DNA of 64,000 nt, from NCBI GenBank assembly GCA_003971905.1, contig RSEE01000018.1:372001-436000 (forward strand), read 5' to 3'. Shown here piece by piece: positions 1-12,676 of this stretch (position 1 is its first letter; each line of letters opens with the position of its first letter). The DNA is from Moniliella sp. 'wahieum'. Lineage: Eukaryota; Basidiomycota; Moniliellomycetes; Moniliellales; Moniliellaceae. The translations under genes and the position numbers were made by a program. The notes under the pieces are model-generated. The model was not told the DNA's origin. It made no database searches and worked only from the letters and a program-made list of their open reading frames with translations.

Positions 1-114
1 AGGCCGGCCCAGGTTACGATGGGGTCCGGGCGGTGTGGTGGTGGACGAGGAGGTGGCGCTGGGCGAGCGCGCGATCGGGGTCGGAGGTGCCGCCGCAAGA
101 GCGGCAAGCGCCAT
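1..114 (-). CDS. Possible N-terminus of a gene running off the left edge
   Basis: On the minus strand an ATG at 114 opens a frame that stays open to the window edge and begins MALAALAAAPPTPIARSPSA, followed by a Ser/Thr-rich stretch. Upstream (roughly 200-340) the minus strand is a CCATTC/CCACC-rich leader, like the pyrimidine-rich leaders in front of other genes here. Low-complexity GC-rich DNA gives open frames on both strands at this position, so composition alone could explain it. No domain is visible in 38 codons. An alternative start lies near 170 in another frame. The rest of the gene, if real, is outside the window. Confidence 0.2.
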   Translation of the reverse strand, partial: MALAALAAAPPTPIARSPSATSSSTTTPPGPHRNLGRP

Positions 115-3100
115 GCGGTCGGTGGACGGCGGCGGGGCTGGGGATGGGTGTCGGAGAGGAGAGGCGGCATGCTGGGCGGGGGGCGGCGGCAGCAGCAGGA
201 GCGGTGGGGAAGGCGGTGGCGATGGAATGGCGGTGGAATGGCGGTGGGATGGCGTGGGAATGGCGGTGGGAATGGGATGGCGGCGACAGAGAAAAGATGC
301 TGGCGTGGCGATGGATGGATGGGTGGAGAGGGGCAGCGCGCTGCCAACTCCGCCTGGCGGCACGCGGCGGTCCGCGGCGACACGGGGGCAGCATTCTGCG
401 GGCTGCCGCCTGTCGCCCAGCCGCCCAGCGCAGCGCAGCGCAGGGCAGCACCCTGCCGCGCCTGGCCACCAGCCCGCCGCCCCAGACAGCCCCCGTGCCT
501 GGGTGTGAACATGGCTAGTGGCCAGTGAAACTTGCAACCAGCTGTCGCGACTCGTGACGCGTGACGCATGCAAGGGCAGCATCTCATGCATCATGCATGC
601 ATGCTGCTGCTGCGGCTGTGCGGTGCTCCGATACGCTGACACTCACACGCACACTGCTCCAGCAGGCAGGCCGCAGCATCGATCATCCGATCATCTCCCT
701 TGCATGCATGCGTCCAGCTTGCCCTTGCCGTGCTGCAACCAGCACGCGGCAGTGCTGGGGTGTGCTGCGCCCCATCAAGCATCCCATCGCCATGCAATGC
801 ATCATCACCCATCTGATCATGCACCTGCGCTCTGCTGCGCACCCACCGCTCCTCTCAGATCTCAGCACCGACAGCGATCGACACGCCGGAGCAGCGCCAG
901 ACAGCGCCGTTTCCCCGAGGCGGGCTCCGCTGCCAAGGTAGGTGGCCCTGTGCCTGCTGCTCCCAGCCGCGTACCACACAGCAGCGAGCCAAGCCGTCCC
1001 AGCATCGCCGCCACGGGCTGTCGTCGGGCAGCAGCAGCCAACAGCAGCCACATCTGCTGGCTAGGCTCTGGCTATGCTCTGGCTAGCTCTGGCGCTTCCC
1101 CCATCATCGGCCCCGCCGTCCTTAAATTGATGGGGAGTACTGAGTACCCCGATTGAGTACCGAGTTTCATCGGCATCGGCCCTGGCCGTCACGCGTCACG
1201 CGCCATGCACATGTGCGCAGTGCGTCAGTTACATGATACACGCTTACCGGCTTGGGTTTGTGAAACGCATTGTTCGGCTCGACACGAATGACCCAGTGCT
1301 TTGGCGTGAGTACGTGAGTAGATCTTAGCGCTTAGCAGGCTCTAGCAGCCCTAGCGCGGGAGGAAGCGCATGGAGTACGGGTGCCGGTGGCAGTGCGTCT
1401 GGACACCGTCTCCACCCAGCCCCCCGAAGTCCCAGGGCGGTGTGGAGCGGGTGGCGCGGAGCGCAGCCATCGCCATCGGCCATCCATCCATCGATCATCG
1501 ATCATTCAGATCGATCATCAATCATCGATCATCGGCCTCATCGACCACTGACTCATGCATTGATTAGCAGGACCTGGTACATCCGTAGCTAGTACCAGGC
1601 ATATCGCATGGAAATGGCTCCGACCTGCTCCAACCAATTGGAACAACCGCAGCGCTGACTCAAAGTTGAATCAAATGATCGGCTGATTCTAGGGTGACGA
1701 CCGGTGACCGGTGTTCAACGACCGGTGATCACATATGTCTGGAGCTCTTGAAGCTCTTGAAGCTTAGGACTAGCGCTGAGCAGCTCCGCGCTGACTAGCT
1801 CTGAATCAGACTAGTGACTTTCCCAACGTCGCCCTCTGCGGAGCACCGGCAGCACAGCACCAGCCCCGTGTCTGGCTCGCACGCCCAAGGTCTCAGTATA
1901 TTCTCAGTCTGAGAACTCAGTTGCCTGTCTTCAATCTGTATAACGCTCTAGCGCTGTAGCTAGCTTCAAGCTTCAAGCCGCCATCAGCCATCGATAATCA
2001 TGCATCAAGGTGTCAGGCCCTCAGGCCTCAGGCGTGTGGCGCGGTCTGTGGGCTTCCATCTGAAGTTTTTCAGTCGTTCGGACCGTTCAACGTTCAGACG
2101 CCTATGGAATTCAAGACGCCGAGCTCAGGAGACTAACTAAGTACTAATTCGACGACGACCCCGTTAGGACGTTCAACTTGAACGCCAGGCGATCAGACGT
2201 GGACTAGCTTTGCAATTGGGATGGAGCCTCAGCCTGAGGCCCTGGGAGCCAGAGGCGGAGCGAGTGTTCAGCTTGACCAACAGGCTTGTTTGCTTGCTGC
2301 GCGTCACCGGCCGCCGCAGAGGCGCTGCGAAGCTCGAAGCGCCACCATCAAGCTTCAGCCTTCAGCTTGAAGCTTGAAGCTTCCAAGTCCCGGACTTGCT
2401 CTCGTACCGCGTACCTGGACAGGCCTAGGGCCTAGGGCCTGGGCAACGCACATCGGGCCTGACGCCCGAGAGGTAATGATTACCTCGATTACCCACCAGT
2501 CTTTCCCCCAGCCGGCGGTATTTCGGAGGCGAAAACAGGCCGAGCCCCGCCGAACATCGAGCTGACGTTACGGTTACCATTGCATAGTCAGCGCGTCAAC
2601 ACCTTTTGCATTCCGCTCGCCCGTCGGTCATCCATTCGTTGCTTAGCCTAAGCGCTAAGGCTTAGCGCTTAGCGCTTATTACAGCCACACGTCACACACC
2701 ACAGATCACGGATCACGTGGTTTTACGTCACATCAAAAATCCAAACGAAGTAAAATTTAAGGCTGCCAAGTTGAACGTTCACGTTCAACCGAACAGTGTG
2801 ACAATGGTGTGACAGGGCAGGTGACATTGCGACATGCAACTGCCTGTCACGGTGACATTGCAGATCCGGCTATGCACATGGATCGTTGGTGCTGTGCATG
2901 GTCAAGCTCAAGCTGGACGCTGATGCTGATGCAGAGGGCAATGGTTGGAGGAGAGGGGATTATTGGTGTGCGTTGGGCGACCGCCCCCTTGGACACAGTC
3001 TGGACTGGCGGCGACCGGACGAGCTGGCTTGGAAGACCGTGGGAACCGGTGGGGCGTTGCTGTTGTGCTGTTCTGTCCTGCTCTGCCTGGACGCGAGAGC

Positions 3101-3590
3101 GGAAGTAAAACCTGGGGGGAACGTTGACGCAAAGGCACAATGCCAATGCCGCTTGGCCCGTGTGCAGGCAGGGAGGCCTGAGGCCTGAGGCCTGTCAAGC
3201 CCAAAACAATGGGCTCCTGGGCGCCACCCGCAGCCAGACAGGCCCCGTGCGTGGGGCCCGTCGCGCGCACCCCCTCATGGCCGCATGCCTGGGGCCTCGC
3301 CTGCTGCCAGCCCCTGGAGTGCCTCCTTGCACAGCGCCCCCTGCTCGTCTTCCCATCCCCGCGTCGCCCCTGCGCCGCCACGCGTCACCGTCACGCGTGA
3401 CACGTCTGGGATTAAGAATGCACTGCTGCGTTTGGTCTCTCTCAGCGCTCAGCCGCGCTGAGGCCTGAGGGTGGATGCGTCCGAGCAGCCGCCATCACCA
3501 CCACCATCTGCCCGCGTCCGCCCATCATCCTCACCATCCCCACCACCATCCCCCCCCACCACCCCTCCCCTCTTCTTCTGCACGCCCAGG
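115..3590. other. Long intergenic region rich in short palindromic words
   Basis: No convincing gene. The first 500 bases are GC-rich with imperfect GGAATGGCGGT repeats (about 218-285). From about 550 on there are dense runs of short self-overlapping words: ATGCATCATGCAT (585-602), GATCATCGATCATC-like runs (1490-1545), GACCGGTGACCGGT (about 1699-1713), AAGCTTGAAGCTT (1748-1766, 1962-1980, 2349-2381), CGTTCAACGTTCA (2083-2098, 2772-2791), TTAGCGCTTAGCGCTTA (2641-2679) and AGGCCTGAGGCCTGAGG (3174-3194). The same words recur in other intergenic regions of the window. Short open frames here lack coding texture. Confidence 0.6.
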
Positions 3591-3594
3591 CCTA

Positions 3595-6500
3595 ATGGCG
3601 TCTCCCGCCGCCATGCGCGACGGCAAGGCTGCCAAGGTCGTGTACGTCCAGGGCGGGACGTATTTGATGCGATCGTCGCCATGAGCAACCCTGCCCATCC
3701 GCAGCACTCCGTCTACCAGGCCCAGATCGGGCCTCTGCTCACCCCCACCGCCACCAGCCCGCGCTCACCGCCCCGCTCTGGCCCGCGCTCCCACTCTCCT
3801 TCCCACTCCCACTCTCGCTCCCAAGAGCCGTCCCCCTCCCATGCGCAGAAGCGCCACTCCCCCCGTCACCGCTCCAGCCACAGCCCCAACACGCACCCTC
3901 GCTCGCCTCGCGTCTCCCGCGCCCGCGCCGCATCTCCCGCCGTTATGGGTGCGTCCTCTTGGGCGCCGTCGTCGGCCGTCATGGGTGCGTCACAGATGGG
4001 TGCCTCGGTCATGGGTGCCTCGGCGACCGCCAATCACACTGCCGGCTCGTCCGCTGTCCAGTCCCTCGGCCTGCGCAGCGGCTCGGCCCGCGCTACCAGT
4101 GCGACTGGCACCAGTGGTGGGCTCCCCCGCCCGCCCGCCAGTCCTACCATGCGGACACCTCGCCAACGAATGGGGATTGCGGTGAGCGAGGAGCGCTCGA
4201 CCTCTCTCCCCTTCACCCATTCTTCTGGTCTGTCTACCGTAGGCCATGCGACCCAACACACCACCGAGTCCTCCGCCTTCCTCACCATTGAGAACAGCGT
4301 GTCCGCCTTGCCTCCTGCCACGAAGTGCCGACGGAGCAAGAGCGCGACTCGGCGGATGCCCGTTCGGAGCGACACGCCGTCGATCCCAAGCTCCGCCACC
4401 CGCTCCCGCCCTGAATCATCCGATCGTCCAAGTCCAGAACTTCTTCTAGCTCGCGTAAGGTAGCCTCCTCACATGAGCCCAGTCTGTCGGTCCGGCGCAG
4501 CCTCAGAGTCGTCGCCGACTGGCAGGGACGCAATGCGGCATTCGCCTCGCGCTCCTCGGTAGCAGCGCTCTCCGAGGGGCCCCGCTCCTCGCCCCGGCGC
4601 GACGATACTTCCCACACAGGTTCGTCAGACTCATGCGTTGCCTCGTCCCTTTCCGCCGAGGCGCTTGACAAACACGTGTCCCATGCATCGACGCAGTCCA
4701 ATACCAAAACGGGGTCGGGAGCCCGCGGGAGCCGAGCGACCCAGCGCAAGCGGCGGTTGTGGCGCAGGCCAAAGCGAAGGCCCAGAATGTTCAGAAGAGC
4801 AAGGCAGCTCAAGAGGCCCGGCAACCCAGCCCGCCCCTTGTTCGTCCTACTGCCCATAAGGCAAACAAGTCGGCCACCTCGGCGCCCACCCTCGCGCATC
4901 AGTCTTCCATCTTCCTTGCGAGCACTGAAGATGCAACACGGCCACTCCCAGTCGGCCACATTCAATGCCGATCCACTTTGTCTACTCAGTCCCGCCGTTC
5001 GTCAACACGATCAGCCCGGTCTGACGCTAAGAACTCACCTCCAGCAAGTCTTCACAGTGTCCGTTTTTTCCCTAATTCTCGTCATTACTTATGCGCCTTG
5101 CCGTACTGACACCATCTTTTTAGCTCCACCGACACCAATCTCAGTCGTCTACCAAATCGGCTCACTCCGCCGGTACACCTGACTTGGAGAGAACAGTGTC
5201 CACGCCCACACCTGATCTATCCCTGGCAAGGCGGGTGGGCGGCACACGGGACCTACGACTGCGCCATGTCCCGTCGAAGCGATCGGTGCTGACTCGCGCC
5301 TCGTCCCAATCTGGTTCGTCGCACTTGCTGGACGAGTTTGGTAATTCTTCCCAAGCCGAGCCGAGTGGGTTAGATGCCGATGCGGAAAGCACAACCGGAA
5401 CCGACTCCATCAGCGCACCTTATTCTTCGTCCATCGCTCATCCTCACATGGGAGGGGACGATACCTGGTCCCTTACCCCCTCCATCCCCCGGGGTATGGC
5501 ATACGACGAACAACAACACATCTTTGTGATTGCTCCACCTCCCCCACGGGCTCCGCGTCTTCCGCCCTCCACGGTCAGTGGACCGACCCGGAAACAGACG
5601 GGCCCGGCCAAGGCGTTGGCACCTCCACAATACCGACTACTGCCCCGTCGCTTTCCAGTCGCCAAGGGGTGCCGGGACTGTCCGCGCCGCCTCCCATGCC
5701 AATCACTGGCACAGGACAAAGGGCGCCTGTGCCGGCAGAGTCAAGCCACCGTCGTCCCAAGTCCAGTCACACTCATCTCAATTCGGTCGAGCAGCGCTCG
5801 CTCCTAGCCAGCAACGAATACCACATCCCCTCTCGTCTGGATACGGGGCCGGGTCCCGAGCTTTCGAAGACCAATGTGGCAGGTACGCTGCCTGGGGTCT
5901 CGTCCGTCTCGCTGGTACCTGGGATGACAGGCCTCCGACGGAGAGGGTCTGTTCCCGCGGGACCGTCGCCGGTGCGTGCCATGCCACCTCCCCCGCTTCC
6001 GCTGCAGCTCGCGCGGCAATGCCCTCCAACGTCAACCCACCGCAGCACGGGACCGGGGGCAAGATGGCCGAACTTGGGGTCAAACTGCACTTTTTGTCAC
6101 GCTACCCCAAATCGGCCGGCCATGACGCGCCGCTGGCCCGAGCTGGGTGGGACCCGGACAATGGCTATGTAATCATTGACACCCCTCACGGAAATGAGTT
6201 GGTCGACACCCGTTCGCTTCTGTCCCAAGAGCAAAAGCAGCAGGATCAAGTGCACCTTGTTCTCCCCCTCGTCGGGCCAGTGCGCCGCCTGCGCGGGGCG
6301 ATGACGACTTGGTGGAGGACCTGGTCGAGCCGACTGTGCCGGGGCAGAACGGGCAACCCGGCAACGCTGGCCAACCCACGGCCGCTGAGCGGCTGTTGGC
6401 AGCCTACCGTGCAGGCCTTCCTCTGCCTTCGGATTCTGTTCATTCGCTCGTGTCTTCCACCCCTGGCGTCAGCACATCTGCCGTTGCTGCGGCGATCGCG

Positions 6501-9500
6501 GACCATGCCCAACTGGACAACTCAGACGCTCAAGTGATGCAGTCTGCCTTTGAGGATTCCTCCTCCATCGCCTCGGATGCTCTGACAGATGTAGTAGGAG
6601 CTGCCTCGGTGCACGGTCAAGGGCTTGGCTTTTGTGGTCCTGCGGGGGCATGGAAGCAGTCGCTTCTCATGAACTTGTGCAAGCCCGCGCCCCCGCCCAG
6701 CCCCCGCGTTCTCGTTCTCGCTTGGGCTTGCGCCCACGCCCAGCCTCCGCGTTGGGATCAGGGCCGAGAAGAACCTGGAAACCACGAGTTCGGACGCCAA
6801 GGCAGGCAAGGCGAAGCTGTCTTCTTTGGCAGGGCTACGCAAATACCGGAACAAGGGACCTCCTCCGTCGGCATCAGCCGCAGCTGCTGCTGCTGCGGTA
6901 GGAACCCCCTCCGCTTCCATGTTTGCTGCAGCCACAGGCAATGTGGCACCAACGGAGGCGTCTTCCGGCCGCAAAATCGGACGTCGCCGGTCATACTCCG
7001 CAGGGATCCTGGATATTGTTCGCCGCCCTGGGTCAGCAACTGGTTCTCGTCCCACCTCAACAGCGCAGCCGGGTGAAGAGGTGGCTGGCAACGCGTCTCG
7101 CCCACCATCGCGGTCCGGATCGCGTCTGTCCAAGGTCGCTTCCTTCGTTGGGTTCGGCGACTGTCGCATGCCTCGCAAACCCCGTCGGCTACCGCCTCGG
7201 TCAATGTGGCGCACCCTGTCTCCGTTGGCTCCATTGTCGCCCTCGGTCGCCTCGCAGTGCGGCGGCGTCCGTGCATTCTGGTCGGGATGCTTCGGCTGCC
7301 CCTCGGCCGTTACGGATCCATTCCCTTCTTCGTCGGACTGCTTGCCCCATGAAGACGATTCTGGGGTCGCGTCGAGCCGGGAGATGGTCCAGCTGACGAA
7401 CCGGAGACAGGGACAGGTTCGAGTTCGTCTCAGATCCATCTCTCTCCGCAGCAGCGGTCAGGGAACCTTCCCCCAACACCTGTCGGTAGACAGTTTCCTG
7501 GTGTCTACCCCTCTTCCGAGCATGACCCACACCCGATTCGCCTACCGTCCCCAGCTCGCTCGCGATGGCCTCAAGCACAGAGCGTCGCCCCGATTCCCCG
7601 ACGGCCATGGCGACGCCTACGCCTCTCAGTCCCGTGCCGTCGTCGCGCTTGGGTCTGCAGGAGTCCGTGCGGTCTAGCAACGGGTACAGCAGTGCGCTTG
7701 AACCCACCTACTCCCTCGAGCATCGGAACCAGCCATTGTCCTATTCCGACGCGGTGCCCTACGGCCCGACCAACATTACCAATGCCGCGTCCTCGTTCCG
7801 CCGCCGGATACGCTGTTGGGCTGTCGCCGCGCCCGCGCAAGTTGAACACCGCGGCCAGTCAGCGCACCAGCTCGCTGGAGAGCGCTGGTTCTTCGGGTGG
7901 CGCCTCGGTTTCGGAATCGGTGCCATCTCAGGAACAGACGAGCCCAGCCGATCGTCCGAGAAGCACTCGTGCTTCCATTGGCTCGGCCCGCGCTGCTGTT
8001 GTGGCAGCCGCGTTGGCGAGCGAGGTGGCTAGCCTGGCTGAGTCCACCACCTCGTCCCGCCACGGCCCCCGCTCTTCCCCTACGAGGGGTACGGGCCAGC
8101 ACAACGACCAGGTGGAGGAGCTGACTCCTGCGGCGCTACGGTTGCTAGAGGAAGTGTCTCTCAAAGATCGTGGTTCGAGTTTGGCCTCCAGCCTTGCTTC
8201 AGCCGCGCTGGCCCGTCCTGGCAGCCAAGCGTCCGACGGCTCTCGTCAGCGTGGTCCTATGCCTTGCGGATGCACCCGAGCCGTGATGGCCTTCCGGCCG
8301 TCTCGTCGCACGACCGCGCCTCGTCCGAATCACGCCGTAGTTTGTCAGGGAGCCAGTCACGCCCCGCAGCCGTGCCTTGGCTCTTACGGCGCCGCAGGCG
8401 GCGTTTGGGCCTCGCACCACTTCCTTTGCATCCTTTGACCAGGAGATCCTCAACTCGGCCGCCAACTCGGAGGCAGAGGTTGGCCCATCTACTGCACCCT
8501 CGAGGCGCAATGCTCGCCACCCGTCCGGCAACCGTGACTCGTTCTTCTACCGGCCGAAGCCTTGCTGCCGCAGCTGTCGCCTCTAGCTCTTCTGTCCGTC
8601 TCTCGTCTCGGCAACACCATCCTCCCTTCCTCTTCGATCCGTGATTCGGGGAGGAAGAATTCGACCTACGGGTCCTCGGACAGGGCGGGAGATCAGGTGC
8701 CCACGACGCCAGACGCCTTTTCTTCGCACCGCTCCTCTCTCATGTCCGGCTCGACGGACTGGGAAATGGCGCTGTCGGACCCAGAAGCGGACGAAGAGTT
8801 GGTGCGGGAAGAGGAGCTGACCTCGCGCTCTTCCACCCCCCTGGCCTCTGGTTCAGCCTCAACGGGCGTGCCCCCCAGCCCATCCGGCTCAATGGGCTCC
8901 TTTGCTGCGGGTGCCTTCGCTGGGATCCCTGTGGAACAGCGCCGAGATGGGGGCGTCGTTGGCGGTTCGGTAACTGGCTCGCTCCCTGGCCATTCGCGCG
9001 TCATCTCGACCGAGGCGATGGAGGGTGTGGTTTCAGTGGAAGGTATGGAGGGCGTTGTGTCTCTCGAAGGGGTGGAAGACGCGGAAGTCAGCACAATGCC
9101 CACACCAGAGTCGGTGGAGGGGGAAACAACGGTTGTTCCGGTGGAAGTTGGCATGGTACGTGGTCCTCTTGTTTGGCTTGGGCGGGACGGTGTGCATTCG
9201 ACAGCTAACTTGATGACGAACGTGCAGCCTTCTGCAACTGGGTTCTACAACTTGGCTGCCCCTTCACGCTCGATGGGTAACTTGTCGGCTGTCACGGCGC
9301 TGAGCGACCCCACGCGTGTCCTCAGCCGGGCGGGAACGGCCTGGTCGGAGGAGGACTCGGCGCCTGGCTCGCCCCGCACTGTGTCCCCCTCGCCGTTTTA
9401 TTCGGCCGAGAGCCTTTCGCGTTTCTCGTCTCCGGCACTCACACCGCGTTGGGCGCATGCCGCATTGCGTGCGTCCTCCTCCAGCTCCAACCCCCCTCGG

Positions 9501-11432
9501 CCCCAATTCAACTCAAGTCCCACCCGTCCCTTTGTGGCGGATGGTGTCCAAGCACGGGTTACGCCCAGACGGTCCATGCCCATCTTGGGCCGTTCCTCCA
9601 CCTTGAAGGGGGACGCCATGCGGCCGTAGCTGAGGTCTCTTCCGCCGTTGGCTCGCCCTTGAGCTCTGGGTCCCACATTGCTCCCGCAACCCCGCCCCGC
9701 TCCTCTCTTTATAGCCAGTTGTGCCTCTAGCGAGGGCAGTGCCTCTGTTGCTGAAGCGCAGCAAGACCCGGTACGCGGTCCGTTGCGTTCGCTCCTAGCA
9801 GAAGCTGCGCCGGTCACCGTCCCCGTCCTGGACAGCGAGCCGCCACGGGCCTCGGTGGCCAAACGACCTGCGACCGACATGGCCGGTCGTCGACCCATGC
9901 TTCTCCCCCTCACACTTTCGTCGCGCGAACCAGCCCGGCAGGTGCGTCCGGGCGCGCTTCTTCTGCTGCCCTAGCCCGTGCCTCTTCGTCGCTTTCTGCG
10001 ACGGCCAGTGCCGGGGAGCAGGCAGGGGCAATGGAGATCCGGCGGCGGCAAGCCCAGTCGGCGTTGGACCAGCGCTCGTTGGACGCTATGATGTCCCGTC
10101 CCTTGTCAGGGACACGGATGCGCTCGCCGTTGCCTGCTTGGGGCACGTCGGGGGCGGCGGGACGCGCGTCGCGGGCTTCCTTGCCGCCGTCGGCACGGAC
10201 TGCCTCGCGCGCTTCCAGCACCGAAGACGAGGTGGACATGCTGGCATTGCGCATGGCTGAGTGGTACGGGACGGGCGCGTATGTGTTCCAGCAGCGGCAG
10301 ACGCAGCAAGGCCGCCGCCCGACCCGGTCCGGTCGGGCTACCTTGACGTACCATCGTTCGGCCGAGCCCGAGTCGGGCGTATCGGGTGCGTCGGACGGGA
10401 GCGCCGTGGGCCGCGCACGCGGCTACCAGTCCGACCAGGGCGCCGGCGCGCCCACGGATGCGGCGCTGTGGTCCGGCCCGTTAGGCAAGCGGTATTCCTT
10501 GCAGCAGGCCCCTCCGTCCACCGCCACCGCCCACGGCCGTCGCTGGTCCTCCGCCATGGGGCACGGGACGACAGGGACAACGCTGCTGGATTCGGCTGCG
10601 GGCGAGAAGGGTCCAGTGGGCAATGCGTTCTCCCACGCATCCAACGCGGCTGCCCGGCGCGCCTCGCTGCTCCCGCCGCGTGCCCGCAGTGCTACGCCCG
10701 CCAGCCGGGCTATGGACCGCGCGAGTATGTCGTCGGCGGGAAGTGCGCATGGAGGCCTGCTTCCCCTCACGCTCGTCCAAAGTACCGCCCCGCTGCAGCA
10801 GGCGCTGAGCCAGACTTACTTGCCCACAATGCGCGGCGACACCGTATGAGTCTTTCGTTGCCTCCGTCGGCTGTTGCGCAACGGCCTCTGGCAGTGCCGC
10901 TCACACGGTCTCGACCCTCTCTCCCACCCGGTGGTGTTAAGTGAGTCGGAGGCCTTCACCACCACACCGGCCACGACGCCTACGCAGTCCATGCGTGCCA
11001 TTCGGGCCCCCATGGCAGGCCATGGCTCTATGGGCTCTCTGGCTTCGCTTACCAGCCCCCCCTACCCCAGCCGCCCGGGAGGCAACCTTTCTCCGATCAA
11101 CACCACTACCCTTCCTTGCCCCACGCCCGGATCGGCAACATCTGCCACGCGCGTGTCTGCCCCTCCGTCCGCCTGGGCGCGCTGAGGGACAACGAACCAA
11201 GCAAGGTGTCTACCTCTCCTCTGCCTCCTTCTCTAGGGGTATCCGAAGCCAAGGAGGATACGGAACCGGTGGCTGCATCTTCTGGGAAACCTTCGCCCTT
11301 GACCCCCTCTACGCCGTCCAACCCGGCGCTTGCTGCGGAGCAAGTGGCCGCCTCGGCCTCGGCCGCTGTCTTCCGCCGTCGGGCGGAGCGGCAGTCCGCC
11401 GGCCTCGTTGCCCATACATTCCTTCCCTGTGA
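3595..11432 (+). CDS. Giant Ser/Pro-rich protein of unknown function, many frame breaks
   Basis: A run of coding-like segments on the plus strand can be followed from about 3595 to about 11430 only by changing frame repeatedly. All segments share a Ser/Thr/Pro/Ala-rich, disordered composition with scattered RS and SR pairs. Good stretches include 3680-4450, 6060-6240, 7692-8260, 8562-9629 and 10031-10849. One clear intron lies at 9156-9227 (72 nt, GTACGT donor, GCTAAC branch site, CAG acceptor), joining VEVGM to PSATGFYNLA. A second probable intron is 5057-5123. Near 6080-6180 there is a less disordered patch (GWDPDNGYVIIDTP), but I recognise no domain. Start and end are approximate, and the run could be two adjacent genes. 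Frame changes often sit at C or G runs, so assembly indels are the likeliest cause. A cell-polarity or signalling scaffold would fit the composition, but nothing shows it. Confidence 0.5.
9156..9227 (+). other. Intron in the giant Ser-rich gene
   Basis: It starts GTACGT, contains GCTAACTTGATGAC as branch region, and ends GTGCAG. The length of 72 nt is a multiple of three, so the frame reads through without it being obvious. The flanking codons keep the Ser-rich texture. Confidence 0.6.
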
Positions 11433-12676
11433 TGATCATCCCTTATATCCTCCCACCCCCAATCCTTTTGGGCCTGCCCTTTGTGCCTGTGCTGCCCGCT
11501 GCGTACCCATCTTGACTGCCACTTTGCTTCTTCTTTGTCGGCTCTGGCCGGGCTGCCCCAGCACCATCTTCCTTTCTTTTCCCCACCGTCCGTGCACGGT
11601 GGGGGGGGGGGAATGTGTGTGGTTGGGCGGCCCGGGTGCCATCTGTATATCTTTTTCTTCATCTCCCACCTGCCTGCTGCCTCTTTCCCTTTGCCACCCG
11701 AAACTGCGTCCTTCCTCCTCTTCCCCATCTACCCACCAACTCACCCTTGTATTTACCTGTGCCTCACCTTCGCTATCTTATCCCGGAACCATTCCAGTGG
11801 GCAGGGCAGATACCGGTATAGATGGAATCGTAGACAAAAAAAGGGTACGCCAGTGGGTACCCGGTTAACCCGCCCTGGCGGAAAAAGGGAGAGATGGACA
11901 GTGCATGGGTCGGAGAGAGCAAAGATCGCGTCCCCTCCCTGTCAGAGAAGATCTAGGTCACTCAGTCTTTGATGAGATCCGGAGTCCTGATGATGGTCAG
12001 TGGTCTAAGCGAACCAGCAACGCCTACATAGTAGGAACATCAAGCAGCCCGTCGCCACCGGAGTCTAGGCTGCGGAACAAAGAAAGAAACAGAAGCGAGA
12101 AAACAACGGAACTCCTATGGCCTGGGGAGAGACTGAAGGGGCGTTGACCACTACGAGCCACCGGCGGCGGCTCAACATTTTTCGCTTTGAAAAGGGAAGT
12201 GATGTAGGTGGGCGCTTTTCTTCATTCCCAGCACACTGGCCAAATGGACGTCGAGCAAGCGTCCCGATCCCAGGGCTGCACCCCCGATGCAAAGAGACAC
12301 ACGACGGACCAAAAATAGAAAGAAATGAGATTGGCTGTAGAAACAAAGTGGCTTATGGAAAGATCACATGCAGTTCGTATCGAATGGTGGGATGGGGTTT
12401 GGGGAAAAAAGGGGGAAATGGCAAAATCGGTGCACCAAGGGGAGGGAAGAAAGGAAGCAAATGGGATACAATGTATGATAGCTAGGCCAGATGGGAGCAA
12501 GGAGAAGGTATGAGAAACGGAGTGGAGGGAGGGTCAGAGGCAGAGGATGGAGGGCAAACACAGGATAGAAGAGCTCAAAAGGTCATGGCACATGGGCGGG
12601 AAAGTTGGTACTTGGTCTTTGCCAGGTAGGCCCGACTCGACCTTGCCCGACAGAGGAGAAGAAAGAAGAAACAGCT
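11433..12676. other. Intergenic region between convergent genes
   Basis: It lies between the 3' ends of the Ser-rich gene (+) and the transporter gene (-). It holds a pyrimidine-rich plus strand with a G tract near 11602-11611, then A/G-rich sequence. No credible coding segment, RNA gene or repeat family was seen. Confidence 0.5.

Noticed and set aside
19..528. Overlapping open frames on both strands at the left edge
   Set aside because: Three or more frames stay open together because the DNA is low-complexity and GC-rich. No frame shows conserved texture except a possible short minus-strand N-terminus.
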